Positions 18,532-28,800 of a stretch of DNA of 64,000 nt are shown here, piece after piece. The position numbers were made by a program, and so were the translations under genes. Numbering within the stretch: the stretch's first letter is position 1; every line of letters begins with the position of its first letter. Source of the DNA: GCA-002708145 sp045562755 (lineage in GTDB: Bacteria; Chloroflexota; Dehalococcoidia; Lucifugimonadales; Lucifugimonadaceae); the NCBI GenBank assembly GCA_045562755.1, contig JBJKVF010000006.1, positions 744,001 to 808,000 on the forward strand. Direction: 5' to 3'. A model generated the notes under the pieces. That model had not been told where the DNA came from, searched no databases, and saw only the letters and a list, made by a program, of their open reading frames with translations.

Positions 18532-19668
18532 ATGAAAATCACAGATATAAAAACATTTTTAATGGAAACTGGTGGAAGAGATTGGGTATTTTGTAAAGTT
18601 GAGACTGATGAAGGAGTTCATGGTTGGGGAGAAGGAACTTTAGAAAGGCATGAAGAATCAGTCGCTGCTGGGATTAAAGTTTTAGCAAAAAGATTAATAG
18701 GAAATGATCCAACTCAAATTGAAAGAAATTGGCAGATAATGTATCGTCATGGATTCTGGAGAGGAGGAGTTGTAATGGGTTCTGCTATGGCAGCTATAGA
18801 TATTGCACTTTGGGATATTACAGGAAAAGTAAATAATATGCCGATTTATAAAATGCTTGGTGGCGCAGTGAGAGATAGAGTTAAGGCTTATACTCATGCG
18901 GCAGACATAAGAGGCGGTAAAAAATTAGTTGATGAGGGATTTTCAGCTTTTAAGACTGGGGGATGGACGGCAAGTGAGGATAATAAATGGTCCGAAAATG
19001 ATGCCGCTGAAAATTTACATGAAAAAATTAAGGGTATGAGAAAAGAACTTGGTTCAGATATAGATATAATGATTGATAATCATGGGAGAGTTAGACCTTC
19101 TATTGCTATAAAACAGCTAGATGCTGTAGAAGAATTTAATCTGCTATTTTTTGAAGAGCCAGTGCCGCCAGAAAATATTAACGCCTTAGAGCAAGTAAGG
19201 AATGCAGGCCATAGAACAGATATTGCAACCGGTGAAAGATTATTTTTCAGGTGGGGATTTAAGGAATTATTAAATAGAAGATTAGTCGATGTTATTCAAC
19301 CAGATATTGCTCATACAGGTGGAATTTCAGAGATAAGAAGAATAGCTTCTATGGCAGAAATTGAATATATTAAATTTGCACCTCATAATCCCAATGGGCC
19401 TATAGCAACTGCAGCATCTTTACATGTTTGTGCAGCTGTTCCAAATTTCCTAATACTCGAGACAGCAAGAGATATGCCTTGGCATGATAAAGTACAAACA
19501 ACCCCATTAGTCATAAGAGAAGGATTTTTTGAACTTCCAGAAACTCCAGGACTCGGTACAGATATTGATGAATCAATTTTAGCAATGAAACCTTTTAATT
19601 CTGATAAAAATAATGAAAGATATTCAGGTTCTTGGAACCTTGAAGATAATGGAGTTGCGGATGTGTAA
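18532..19668 (+). CDS. Acid-sugar dehydratase, galactonate/gluconate dehydratase-like (paralogue D)
   Basis: 378 residues, the most canonical of the six enolase paralogues. The layout matches galactonate dehydratase (DgoD): Asp182 and His184 in MIDNHGR, Glu208 in FFEEP, Glu235 in ATGERL, and His285 in FAPHNPNGP. In DgoD the two histidines act as acid and base for water loss. The product would be a 2-keto-3-deoxy sugar acid. A GGAG ribosome site precedes the ATG. The HAD gene begins immediately after its stop, then an HpcH/HpaI aldolase: a compact dehydratase-phosphatase-aldolase cassette. Exact substrate is unknown. Confidence 0.85.
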   Translation: MKITDIKTFLMETGGRDWVFCKVETDEGVHGWGEGTLERHEESVAAGIKVLAKRLIGNDPTQIERNWQIMYRHGFWRGGVVMGSAMAAIDIALWDITGKVNNMPIYKMLGGAVRDRVKAYTHAADIRGGKKLVDEGFSAFKTGGWTASEDNKWSENDAAENLHEKIKGMRKELGSDIDIMIDNHGRVRPSIAIKQLDAVEEFNLLFFEEPVPPENINALEQVRNAGHRTDIATGERLFFRWGFKELLNRRLVDVIQPDIAHTGGISEIRRIASMAEIEYIKFAPHNPNGPIATAASLHVCAAVPNFLILETARDMPWHDKVQTTPLVIREGFFELPETPGLGTDIDESILAMKPFNSDKNNERYSGSWNLEDNGVADV

Positions 19669-20343
19669 ATGTTAAATATTAGAGCTGCTTTATTTGATTT
19701 AGATGATACACTAATCGATCGTGCTGGAGCTTACACAGAAGTTTATAAAGATTATTATTACCAAGAAGAAGTCATTAAAAATTCTATGGATCTTAATGAA
19801 GCAATGGATTATTTCTTGAGCCTCTCTCCTAATAATACTGCTGTTCCTATAGATTCATTTAGGCAAATAAAAGCTAAATGGCCAGAGGTTAAAGGTGATG
19901 AAGAAGGTCACTACAAATTTTATTTTGAATCAATGATAAAGCATATGAAAATTATTCCTGGAGCTATGGAATTTATTGATTGGATAAATAAATCTCAATA
20001 TAATTGGGGTGTAGTTACCAATGGTAATAGTTATCAATATAAAAAGGTTGAGATTACCGGGTTATCTAAAAAGATACCATTTATTTTGCCTTCAAAAATT
20101 TATGCAAAAGATAAACCAGATTCTAAGATATACTTAATTGGTAAAGAGAAATTAGGACAAAAAAATCTTAAGAATAATGAAATAATTTTTGTAGGAGATA
20201 ATGCATATACTGATATACTAGGTGCTAATCAATTGGGTATGAAAACAGCTTGGATAAAAATGGGTAGAATTTACCCAAAAGATTTACCTTCACCAGATTT
20301 TGAAATCGAACATGTAAATGACTTAAGAAGTATATTAATATAA
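19669..20343 (+). CDS. HAD-superfamily hydrolase (phosphatase-like)
   Basis: 224 residues. HAD motif I is ALFDLDDTLID with the nucleophile Asp and acid Asp, motif II is WGVVTNGNSYQY, the motif III lysine lies in YAKDKPDSKIY, and motif IV is FVGDNAYTDILGAN. The helical cap between motifs I and II indicates subfamily I. It probably removes phosphate from a small metabolite; the substrate is unknown. The gene abuts the dehydratase with zero spacing and precedes the aldolase by 17 bases, so it may act on an intermediate of that pathway. Confidence 0.82.
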   Translation: MLNIRAALFDLDDTLIDRAGAYTEVYKDYYYQEEVIKNSMDLNEAMDYFLSLSPNNTAVPIDSFRQIKAKWPEVKGDEEGHYKFYFESMIKHMKIIPGAMEFIDWINKSQYNWGVVTNGNSYQYKKVEITGLSKKIPFILPSKIYAKDKPDSKIYLIGKEKLGQKNLKNNEIIFVGDNAYTDILGANQLGMKTAWIKMGRIYPKDLPSPDFEIEHVNDLRSILI

Positions 20344-20360
20344 TAGTTTAGGAGAAAAAA

Positions 20361-21194
20361 ATGAAACCAGCACAATTAAAACAACGTCTAAAAGATGGCA
20401 AGCCAGTTTTTGGATATATGATTTGGTGTATGACAGGTATGAGATGGAAAAGAGTTTATGCTGGTTGTGGTTTAGATTTTGTAGTTATTGATTCAGAGCA
20501 CGGATCAAGAGATAGAGAATTAATCGCTAATACAGTAGAACAGTTTCAATCTTTGGATATTACAGCAATAGTAAGAACGCCAAGCACAGATCCAATTTAT
20601 GTAGCTATGGCAATGGATGCTGGTGCTGATGGAGTATTAGTACCTTATTGTGAGGATATTGATGAGGTAAAACATTGTGTAGGAAAGCTACGAACACATC
20701 CATTAAAAGGTGAATATTATGAGAATTATGTAAATACAGGTGATTTTCCAAGCGATAAAACTAAAGAATATTTTGAAAAACTTCATAAAGATCATATATT
20801 TATTATGGGAGTTGAAAGTAAACCAGCCGCAGAAAATATTAGTAATATGATTGATTCAGCAAAGATTGATGGAGTTTTTATTGGACCAAATGATATGACT
20901 ACATCTTTAGGAATCCCCAATGAAAATGACAATCCAGTTTACCTTGATACTTTGAAACATGTAATCAGTGAAGCAGATAAACGTGGTGTTCCAACAATGA
21001 TTCATCAGCAAACTATAGAAGCATCAAAAGTTGCAATTGATTTGGGTGCTAGATTTATATTACATTCATCAGATGCTGGTATTCTTTTACGAGGTATACA
21101 AAATGAATTTGCTGAATTAAAAACTATTGTTAATGAGAAATATGGAAGTGATCTATCATCATCTACATCAGATGAAAGCTTAGGTGAAGTTTAG
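20361..21194 (+). CDS. HpcH/HpaI-type pyruvate aldolase
   Basis: 277-residue class II, metal-dependent aldolase of the HpaI/RhmA/GarL group. It reversibly splits 2-keto-3-deoxy acids into pyruvate and an aldehyde. Landmarks: FVVIDSEHGSRDRE (catalytic His), AIVRTPSTDP (pyruvate-binding Arg), DAGADGVLVPYCEDIDEV, GVESKPAAEN and GVFIGPNDMTTSLGIP. AGGAG precedes the ATG. Last gene of the run paralogue C-D-HAD-aldolase. It would allow cleavage of an unphosphorylated 2-keto-3-deoxy acid, in parallel to KdgK-Eda. Confidence 0.87.
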   Translation: MKPAQLKQRLKDGKPVFGYMIWCMTGMRWKRVYAGCGLDFVVIDSEHGSRDRELIANTVEQFQSLDITAIVRTPSTDPIYVAMAMDAGADGVLVPYCEDIDEVKHCVGKLRTHPLKGEYYENYVNTGDFPSDKTKEYFEKLHKDHIFIMGVESKPAAENISNMIDSAKIDGVFIGPNDMTTSLGIPNENDNPVYLDTLKHVISEADKRGVPTMIHQQTIEASKVAIDLGARFILHSSDAGILLRGIQNEFAELKTIVNEKYGSDLSSSTSDESLGEV

Positions 21195-21898
21195 TTCATT
21201 ATAAATCTTTTGAATGACTCAGCGAAATCGGAGTCTATGTTCCCCCCTAGATTTTGCCTTCTTTTTTTCATCCATGATGCAGCTCCTTGAGGGTCAGGAA
21301 TCTGGCTTACATGCTTTAATAAGGCTTCTATAGAAGTGTCCACATCTATTTCACTAACTGGATTCCAAAAATCTGCAGTTTCTCCATAAGTCATTATCCA
21401 AACTTCTTTAACTTTGTGAGGTTCTAAATTTTCTTTTTCAAATAAATCTGGAAAAGTAAGATGATCTCTGGCAGAAGGAAAGACAGCGGATAAAGTTGCT
21501 TCTCCTGCAGCAAAATGATCAGGATGCCCTAAATAAGTTGAATTATTAAGATCTCTTGTTGGGTTAGTAGTTATAAGGATTTCTGGTTTCCATATTCTGA
21601 TTTGTCTTGATATATCTTTTCTTACATCTAATGAAGGCTCTAGGTAGCCATCTGGATAATTAAGGAATACAACATCTCTTAATCCTAAAACTTTTCCAGA
21701 ATTTTTTTGTTCGTCATATCTCATCTTAGATAATTCTTTTGGTTTTATATTTCTATCCTCTGTCCCTTTTGAACCGTCTGTGCAGATTACATAGACTACA
21801 TCCCAACCTTCTCTTGAAAATTTAGCAACGCTTGCTGAGCATCCAAAATCAGCATCATCCGGATGGGCTGTAACTACCATCATGCATTTTTTTTCCAT
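21191..21898 (-). CDS. PIG-L/LmbE-family N-deacetylase
   Basis: 235-residue zinc hydrolase of the PIG-L family, which deacetylates N-acetylglucosaminyl lipids, mycothiol or bacillithiol precursors and similar compounds. The zinc motif AHPDDADFGCSASVAKF and the later GHPDHFAAGEATLSAVFP carry the ligands. Substrate unknown. AAGGAG precedes the ATG. The aldolase gene ends on the opposite strand with a four-base overlap. It lies directly downstream of the alpha/beta hydrolase and probably shares its transcript. Confidence 0.85.
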   Translation of the reverse strand: MEKKCMMVVTAHPDDADFGCSASVAKFSREGWDVVYVICTDGSKGTEDRNIKPKELSKMRYDEQKNSGKVLGLRDVVFLNYPDGYLEPSLDVRKDISRQIRIWKPEILITTNPTRDLNNSTYLGHPDHFAAGEATLSAVFPSARDHLTFPDLFEKENLEPHKVKEVWIMTYGETADFWNPVSEIDVDTSIEALLKHVSQIPDPQGAASWMKKRRQNLGGNIDSDFAESFKRFIMN

Positions 21899-21907
21899 TT
21901 TTTCTCC

Positions 21908-22642
21908 TTAGTATTTATTTTCTATCATGAAGTTATTTATCTCAAGAAAAACTTGATTTGACGATTTTAAAGAGCTCAAATGATTAGCTCGAGGTATGGC
22001 TATGAACTTAAGATTTTTTTCTTTTGAAAATAACTTAATATCATTATAATACTTATCTTTTTCTCCGCAAAACATTGCAGTTGGAAAGTTAAATTTAATT
22101 GTATCATTAGATAACCCTTTCCACATTAACATTCCTTCGTAAGAGGCTGCTAGCGCTAGAGGGTCATTAGGAGGTCGATTAGAGTTACCTTTCATGACGA
22201 ACTTCCCTTTTTTACTTTTCAATATTTTAATGTTTCTTTTATATATATTTTTATTAATTGATGGAGGTTTATTATGCATTCCTCCAATAACTAAAAAGTT
22301 TAGATGATTGTTATAATTTGAGGCTAGTTCAAATCCAACTCTCCCACCCAAAGAAAACCCCAAAAACCCAAATTTTTCGTAGTTCAAATTTTTAGCTAAG
22401 CTAACAGTTAATTTTGCTCTTTCTTCAATAGTATAATAATCGGAATTATGCGGTTTACTAGATGTTCCATGTCCAAGTGCATCAAAGATTAAAATTTTAA
22501 ATTCATTAACAAGAGAGTTAATCCAATCGTATTTTATCCAAGAGAATCTATTAGATCCGAATCCATGATGTAAAATTAGAAGTGGCCCACTACCATAAGT
22601 ATCATAGAAGATTTTTTCAGTTTTATAATTGAATATTGGCAT
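21908..22642 (-). CDS. Alpha/beta hydrolase
   Basis: 244-residue alpha/beta-fold hydrolase. The oxyanion region is LILHHGFGSNRFSW, the nucleophile elbow GFLGFSLGGRVG contains the Ser, the acid is probably the Asp in CGEKDKY, and the catalytic His lies in PRANHLSSL. No signal peptide. Could be an esterase, a lactonase or a C-C hydrolase. A lactonase role would suit the surrounding sugar-acid genes, but nothing in the sequence proves it. Upstream in orientation of the PIG-L gene with a nine-base gap; divergent from purE. Confidence 0.78.
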   Translation of the reverse strand: MPIFNYKTEKIFYDTYGSGPLLILHHGFGSNRFSWIKYDWINSLVNEFKILIFDALGHGTSSKPHNSDYYTIEERAKLTVSLAKNLNYEKFGFLGFSLGGRVGFELASNYNNHLNFLVIGGMHNKPPSINKNIYKRNIKILKSKKGKFVMKGNSNRPPNDPLALAASYEGMLMWKGLSNDTIKFNFPTAMFCGEKDKYYNDIKLFSKEKNLKFIAIPRANHLSSLKSSNQVFLEINNFMIENKY

Positions 22643-22729
22643 AATTTAATTTATTTTTATCATGAATTTCGAACCATATGTTATCCATCAGATGTAAAAT
22701 ATTGAAATAATAAGTTATTTAGAGTTAAA

Positions 22730-23218
22730 ATGGAGAAGTCTTTGATATCAATAATTATGGGTAGTGATTCTGATTTACCAACAATGAAATATGCTATTGA
22801 AATTATAGAAGAATTTTCAATACCATATGAGGTAAAAGTAATATCTGCTCATAGAACTCCCGATTTAATGTTTGAATATGCAGAATTAGCGAAATCAAGG
22901 GGTATAAAAGTTATAATTGCTGGTGCCGGAGGTTCTGCTCATCTGCCAGGCATGACTGCAGCAAAAACAGTTTTGCCTGTTATAGGAGTTCCTGTAGAAT
23001 CCAAATCTTTGAAGGGAATAGACTCTCTTTTATCTATAGTACAAATGCCTAAAGGAGTCCCTGTAGCTACTGTTGCTATAGGTAGCTCAGGAGCAGCGAA
23101 TGCAGGTATTTTAGCAGCTCAAATTATTGGTTTAATGGATGAAAAAATTCAAGAAAAAATTCAAGAAAAAAGAAAAAATATTGAAAAGATAATCAAGTCT
23201 ATTAATCTTGATATATAG
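22730..23218 (+). CDS. purE: N5-carboxyaminoimidazole ribonucleotide mutase
   Basis: Converts N5-CAIR to CAIR in purine synthesis. 162 residues. PurE landmarks: IIMGSDSDLPTM, the ISAHRTPD loop, IIAGAGGSAHLPGMTAAKT, GVPV and IVQMPKGVPVATVAIG. The C terminus has a short tandem (EKIQEKIQEK). Eleven bases before purK, the classical pair. Confidence 0.96.
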   Translation: MEKSLISIIMGSDSDLPTMKYAIEIIEEFSIPYEVKVISAHRTPDLMFEYAELAKSRGIKVIIAGAGGSAHLPGMTAAKTVLPVIGVPVESKSLKGIDSLLSIVQMPKGVPVATVAIGSSGAANAGILAAQIIGLMDEKIQEKIQEKRKNIEKIIKSINLDI

Positions 23219-23229
23219 AAAGAAACTCT

Positions 23230-24354
23230 ATGAAAAAGATAGGTATTATTGGTGGTGGCCAACTCGGTAAAATGATTGCTATTTCCGCTAAAGAAATGGG
23301 AGTAAATACTACTATTTTAGATCCTAATCCAGATTCTCCTGCCTTTGTAGTATCTGATGAGAAAATAATTGCGAATTATGATGATATTAAAGCATGTGAT
23401 GAATTAATTAATACTTGTGACATAATTACATATGAATTTGAAAATGTTAGCTTAAATTCTATTAAGTATATAGAAAAATTTAGGAGTGTTTTTCCTTCAT
23501 CTAAGATATTATCTATTTCTCAAAATAGAATTTTTGAAAAACAATTTTTTAAAGATAATAAATTGCCAGTCGCTGAATTTAAGGTGGTAAATAAAGAGAA
23601 AGATATTATAGAATTTTGTGAACTTTATAATTTTCCAGTTGTGATAAAAACAGCTACTGAAGGTTATGATGGAAAGGGCCAAAAAATAATTAAGAATTTT
23701 GATGAAATTTCATCATCGTACCTTGAAATATTAGAAAAAAATAAACAAATTATCGTTGAACAGTTCATAAATTTTAGTAAAGAAGTTTCTATTATTTGTT
23801 CAAGAGATTTATCAGGTAAAATTACCTCATTTCCTATATCGGAAAATATACATGTAAATCATATTTTAGACAAATCAATAATCCCTGCAAGGATTTCAAA
23901 AAATTTAGAAACAAAAATCAATATTTTGTCACAAATTATTGTAAAAAAACTAGAATTAATTGGATTGATTTGTATTGAAATGTTTATTCTTGGAGAAGAT
24001 ATCTATATAAATGAGATAGCTCCAAGGCCACACAATTCAGGACATTATACTCTTGATGCATGTGATATCTCTCAGTTTGATCAAGTAGTAAAAATTTTGT
24101 TAGGTTTTGATTTAACACAACCACAATTATTATCTCCTGTAGTAATGTTTAATATACTTGGAGATATATGGGAGGAAAATAAAAATCCAAATTGGAAAAA
24201 AGCTCTTAATATTTCTGGTTCGAAATTATACTTATACGGAAAGAAACAACCAAGAATAGGTAGAAAAATGGGGCATATAAATATCTTGAATAAGAATTTG
24301 GCTGAAGCAATAAAGTTGTCTTATTTATGTAAATCAAACTTAATTAAGAAATGA
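23230..24354 (+). CDS. purK: N5-carboxyaminoimidazole ribonucleotide synthase
   Basis: ATP-grasp enzyme making N5-CAIR from AIR, bicarbonate and ATP, the partner of PurE. 374 residues. Landmarks: N-terminal IGIIGGGQLGKMIAISAKEMG, ITYEFENV, the ATP-grasp VVIKTATEGYDGKGQ, and the metal-binding NEIAPRPHNSGHYTLDAC. Its 3' end overlaps the convergent ABC ATPase gene by 11 bases. Confidence 0.95.
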   Translation: MKKIGIIGGGQLGKMIAISAKEMGVNTTILDPNPDSPAFVVSDEKIIANYDDIKACDELINTCDIITYEFENVSLNSIKYIEKFRSVFPSSKILSISQNRIFEKQFFKDNKLPVAEFKVVNKEKDIIEFCELYNFPVVIKTATEGYDGKGQKIIKNFDEISSSYLEILEKNKQIIVEQFINFSKEVSIICSRDLSGKITSFPISENIHVNHILDKSIIPARISKNLETKINILSQIIVKKLELIGLICIEMFILGEDIYINEIAPRPHNSGHYTLDACDISQFDQVVKILLGFDLTQPQLLSPVVMFNILGDIWEENKNPNWKKALNISGSKLYLYGKKQPRIGRKMGHINILNKNLAEAIKLSYLCKSNLIKK

Positions 24355-25024
24355 TTTCACCGTCTGATATATTTAATGTTTTATCAGATAAATCTAATAA
24401 AGTTCGATCATGAGTAGTTGCGATGATAGACATATTTTGATCATCTACCATCTCTTTAAATAAACTAAATATTGAAAATGCATTTACTGAGTCTAGCTCA
24501 CCTGTTGGTTCATCTGCTAATAAAAGTTTAGGGCGCATTGCTACTGCTCTAGCTATCGAAATTCTTTGCTGTTCTCCACCCGATAATTCATATGGTCGAT
24601 GGTTTCCTCTTTTTTCTAATCCAATCATTTTTAATGCACTTATAGTTCTTTTGTTTCTTTCTCGTGATGTAATCCCAGAGATTCTCATTGGAAGCTCTAT
24701 ATTCTCATAAGCTGACAACAAAGGTAATAAAGAAAAAGATTGAAATATAACTCCTATTTCAAATCGTCTGAAATTTATCTGTTCTTTCTCATCATAATCA
24801 TTAATGTTTTGGCCTTTAAAAAAAATATTTCCATCAGATGGTTGATCTAATCCAGCCAAAAGATTTAGTAGCGTTGTTTTTCCTGAGCCTGACCTTCCAA
24901 CAAGTGTAAGGAACTCTCCATTGTCAATACTTAGATTAATATTTTTTATTGCTTGAATTTTTTCACCTTTTAGTGTGTAATTTCTGGATAAATTATTTGC
25001 TTGTATTAGATTGTTATTCATCAT
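24344..25024 (-). CDS. ABC transporter ATP-binding protein (LolD/MacB-like)
   Basis: 226-residue nucleotide-binding subunit. Walker A GRSGSGKTTLLN, Q-loop region VIFQSFSLLPLLSAYENIELP, signature LSGGEQQRISIARAVA, Walker B LLLADEPTGELD, and H-loop ATTHDR. This is the short form typical of lipoprotein-release or MacB-type systems that work with FtsX-fold permeases. Third gene of a permease-ATPase-ATPase run; it overlaps the second ATPase gene by 11 bases. The two ATPases probably pair with the two-FtsX-domain permease; cargo unknown. Confidence 0.88.
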   Translation of the reverse strand: MMNNNLIQANNLSRNYTLKGEKIQAIKNINLSIDNGEFLTLVGRSGSGKTTLLNLLAGLDQPSDGNIFFKGQNINDYDEKEQINFRRFEIGVIFQSFSLLPLLSAYENIELPMRISGITSRERNKRTISALKMIGLEKRGNHRPYELSGGEQQRISIARAVAMRPKLLLADEPTGELDSVNAFSIFSLFKEMVDDQNMSIIATTHDRTLLDLSDKTLNISDGEIIS

Positions 25025-25856
25025 CAGCCTCTATTTTTATACTCCCGTTTTCATCATATATTCTTACTCTTTTATTAATATTATTATTATCCAGTAAATT
25101 TTTTGGTATTTGTAAAGATCCAATTGAATCTACAAGCAAATATTCTTTTTTTTCATTATCTATTATTTTGGTTTCTAAACTAGTCTTTCCATCTTTAATT
25201 GTTATACTTCTACTTACTTCATTGGATATATTAGGGTCATGAGTTACTATTACTATAGTAGTGTTTAACATCTGATTTAGTTGATTTAATAAATCTAGTA
25301 TATTTTGAGATGTTTCATCATCAAGCTCACCTGTTGGTTCATCTGCAAGTATTAAAGGCGGATTGTTTGCTAACGCTACAGCGATTGCAATTCTTTGCTG
25401 CTCTCCTCCAGATAGCTCATAAGGCATATGATTTTTTCTATTACCTAATCCAACTAGCTCAATTAGCTCATTAGACCTGTCATTAATTTCATATTTATTT
25501 TTACCTGTAATTACCATTGGTAATTTGATATTTTCTATTGCTGACAAGTAATTAAAAAGATTTTTATTAGTATCTTGCCAGATAAATCCTACTTCACTTC
25601 TTCTGTATCTTACTATTTCTTCATTAGACATTTGTAATAAATCATAATTTCCGACATTTACTTTACCAGCAGAAGGAAAATCATAACCTGCAAGAATATT
25701 TAGTAACGTAGATTTACCACTTCCTGAAGATCCAATGATTGAAATTATTTCACCTTTATTAACAAATAATTCTAAACCTCTTAGTGCTACAACTTCTAAA
25801 TCAGATGCTTTATATATTTTGAAAAGATTTGTACATTCAATATAATAATTTTTCAT
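25014..25856 (-). CDS. ABC transporter ATP-binding protein with C-terminal AbrB-like tail
   Basis: 280 residues. The ATPase core (to about residue 225) has Walker A GSSGSGKSTLLN, signature LSGGEQQRIAIAVALA, Walker B LILADEPTGELDDE and IVIVTHDPN. It is followed by an extra ~50 residues reading YLLVDSIGSLQIPKNLLD then KRVRIYDENGSIKIE, which resembles a swapped-hairpin AbrB-type beta domain. The function of such tails is not known to me; dimerisation or regulation is a guess. It overlaps the other ATPase by 11 bases and follows the permease by five. Confidence 0.85.
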   Translation of the reverse strand: MKNYYIECTNLFKIYKASDLEVVALRGLELFVNKGEIISIIGSSGSGKSTLLNILAGYDFPSAGKVNVGNYDLLQMSNEEIVRYRRSEVGFIWQDTNKNLFNYLSAIENIKLPMVITGKNKYEINDRSNELIELVGLGNRKNHMPYELSGGEQQRIAIAVALANNPPLILADEPTGELDDETSQNILDLLNQLNQMLNTTIVIVTHDPNISNEVSRSITIKDGKTSLETKIIDNEKKEYLLVDSIGSLQIPKNLLDNNNINKRVRIYDENGSIKIEADDE

Positions 25857-25861
25857 AATAT

Positions 25862-28800
25862 TTATTCTCCTATTCTCATCACTTTATGTAAAGACATTTT
25901 AAATACAGAGAATATAATTATTCCAATTACTATTATAAATACTATAAGCAGGAGGAAAAAAATAAATCGAAATTCAGACCACCTGAATAAGATTTCCATT
26001 GGTGGTAATAATATCTCTGAACCAGTAGAATTTGCTAAATAAGGTAATATAGTTGACCCTAGTAATAATCCCATAAAAATACCAAGACCTAATGATAGTC
26101 CAATAATTATAATTTGTTCAAATAAAATTAGGGTTATTAGCTGCTTCATGGATAGTCCGATTGTTCTTAACAATGCTAATTCATATTTTCTATGATTAAA
26201 TGAAAAATTGCTATGAATTATAAATCCTAATGCACTTATTATTAGTACTGAAAAAAATGCAACTCCAAGAAGAGCTTTCCAACCTGCAATAACTAATGGA
26301 TTTAATGAGACTTTTTTTAGCTCATCGTTAAGATAATATTTTGATGATCCTGCTTTGATGTCCATTGTTTTTAAAATTTCATCAACATCTTCTTGTATAT
26401 TTATATCCAAAATATAATTATCTAAAAAGTCAGGTTTTTCTATTTCATTTTGTATATTCATATCTGAGTTTATCCAAAATTCGTTGGGCTGTATATTACC
26501 TACATGCTTTTTGATATTCATATGATTGATCATTGATTTATAGTCAACAATTATGAATGGATCTAGCTCATATCCTGCGGTAGGAAATAAATCTATAGAA
26601 TCTATAATTCTTAACTTCATAGGACTAGAGTCTACGAGAATATTAACCTTTGTTGGGTTTCTATAATCACCTATTGGTAAATTATATTTACTAAGGAATT
26701 TTTTATCAGCTATTGCTGGTATTTCTTCTAAGTGTTTTCCATACCATATTCCTCTATATTCTCTTGCTCGAATATTAGTCCATCTAAATCGTAAAAACTT
26801 TTCTTCTGTATTCTGAAAAGGGTAGTAAGTTTCTTTTTTCAAGTATGATTCTATTGATATCATGTCACCAAGAGAATCTTGTGAAGGTTTGATAGTACTC
26901 CAAATATAATTATAGTCTCCACTAAAATTTTCTATAATAGTTGTAATTTTTCCTGAGTCATCAATTACACTTATATCTGAAATATCTACTGCAGAAGCCT
27001 CTATAGAACTATTGGAAAATATTCCTAAAGAATGTAAACTCAAGGGTTTTTTTGGGAAAAATTCTTCGACTGAATTTCTTCTAAAACTAGATATAGCAGT
27101 CTGAAGACTTACACCAACCCTGCACCAATCATTTTGACTGTTTTCTGGGCAATGAAATCTAAATTCATCAGAAGAATTTGGAGATAAATTTCCTAATGGT
27201 ATTGTGAAAAAATTATTATTAGCATCTGATAATCTCGCTAATAAATATGAATCGGGGAGTTTTGTTAGTGGTCTTATTTTTGCTGAAATCCACCTACTAT
27301 CTTTTGGTATTATTATTCCATTTTCTGTTATATTATTTATTTTTCTGAATTTTTCACCTAAATCTTCGTCTTTTATATCCTGCCTCATTAATATAATTTC
27401 CTCAATATTAGTTGGATCTACACCTATTAGTTCAAAATAATCATTTGAATATTTTGATGAAACCGATGCTTTTTTTCTTAGAATGGGGGATAAATTATTG
27501 ATATTCTCAGATTTTGATAATTCATTTAATATAGACTTTGAATATTTCTCTTTATGAATTTCAGTCGATTCAAGTTTTATTTCTCCTGCATTATTATACA
27601 AAACTTGATCAATATTACTTTGCTTGAGCGATGCTTCAAAACTTGATGCAAATACTCCTAAGGCTGCTGTTAGAATCAGCAGCAAAGATAATCTTGAATA
27701 ATGTGATGGATTTCTTGACATTTGCCATATCCCCAAAATTAATTCGGGAGCCGCAAATCTTGAAAAAGGTTTTTTGTTTAAAATTATCCCAACTAATTTC
27801 ATCATTACAGGAAAAATTCTAACTAAAATTAATCCAAAACAGATTATAAATATTGCTGGTGTAGCTAACATTAATTGATTTATTTTTGTTTCATCTCCTA
27901 AGCTATCTTGATTTATAAAAGACCCTTGTTTACTCATTTGGATTAATAAAAACATTACTACCAAAATAAATCCTACATCAAGATAATATTTTTGAATTAG
28001 AGTAAATCTTCCGGGTCGTAGTGTTGAAATTTTTGATGCAAATAATCCTAAATTTATAATTTTTATTGTAGGTGCTAACACAGAAAGTAAGCCTAATAAA
28101 CCTCCGAAAAAGCTCATAAAATAGGCATTACTAGATATATTTACTGGTAAGTTATTTCCATAATTTAAATTTTCATATAATGGGATTTGTCCAATTATAG
28201 ATATTATAAAAGCAGCAATTATTGGTCCTAACAACGTTGCTATAAATGTTAGTATTAATCCTTCAAAAATATAAACGGAGATAATCTGTTTTGTTGAAGC
28301 ACCCCTAGTTCTTAGCATACCAATTTCATTTTTTTGAGCATCAACCAGTAGACTTGAAATAGTAATTGTGTAGTATATAGCGACTAGCACTATAATCATT
28401 ATCACAATCTGCATGGGAATTTTATTGAAAAATAAATCATTTTCAAAATTATCAATAGTTTTTGTCAATTCTGTTCTTATTATGAAACCGTTTAATTCAG
28501 ACTTTAATTGATTTTCAGCTATTTTAATTCCAGATAAAATTTCTGATGTATCTCTAGCTTTTATTTTCTTATTTTCAATATCAAGCCACCATGCATAATC
28601 TAATCTAACCTTTGAAAAGTAATCTAGTAAATAATTTGAAATTATTTCTTCATTGATTGTAAAATAACTAAAATCTAATGATGATATTTTATTTTTAAAA
28701 ACTTCATCATTTATTTTCCAATAATCCTCATTTGTATTTTTTCTTTCATATACCCCTGATATTATTATTTCTAAATATTGATTTTCATCTTCCCAATGAG

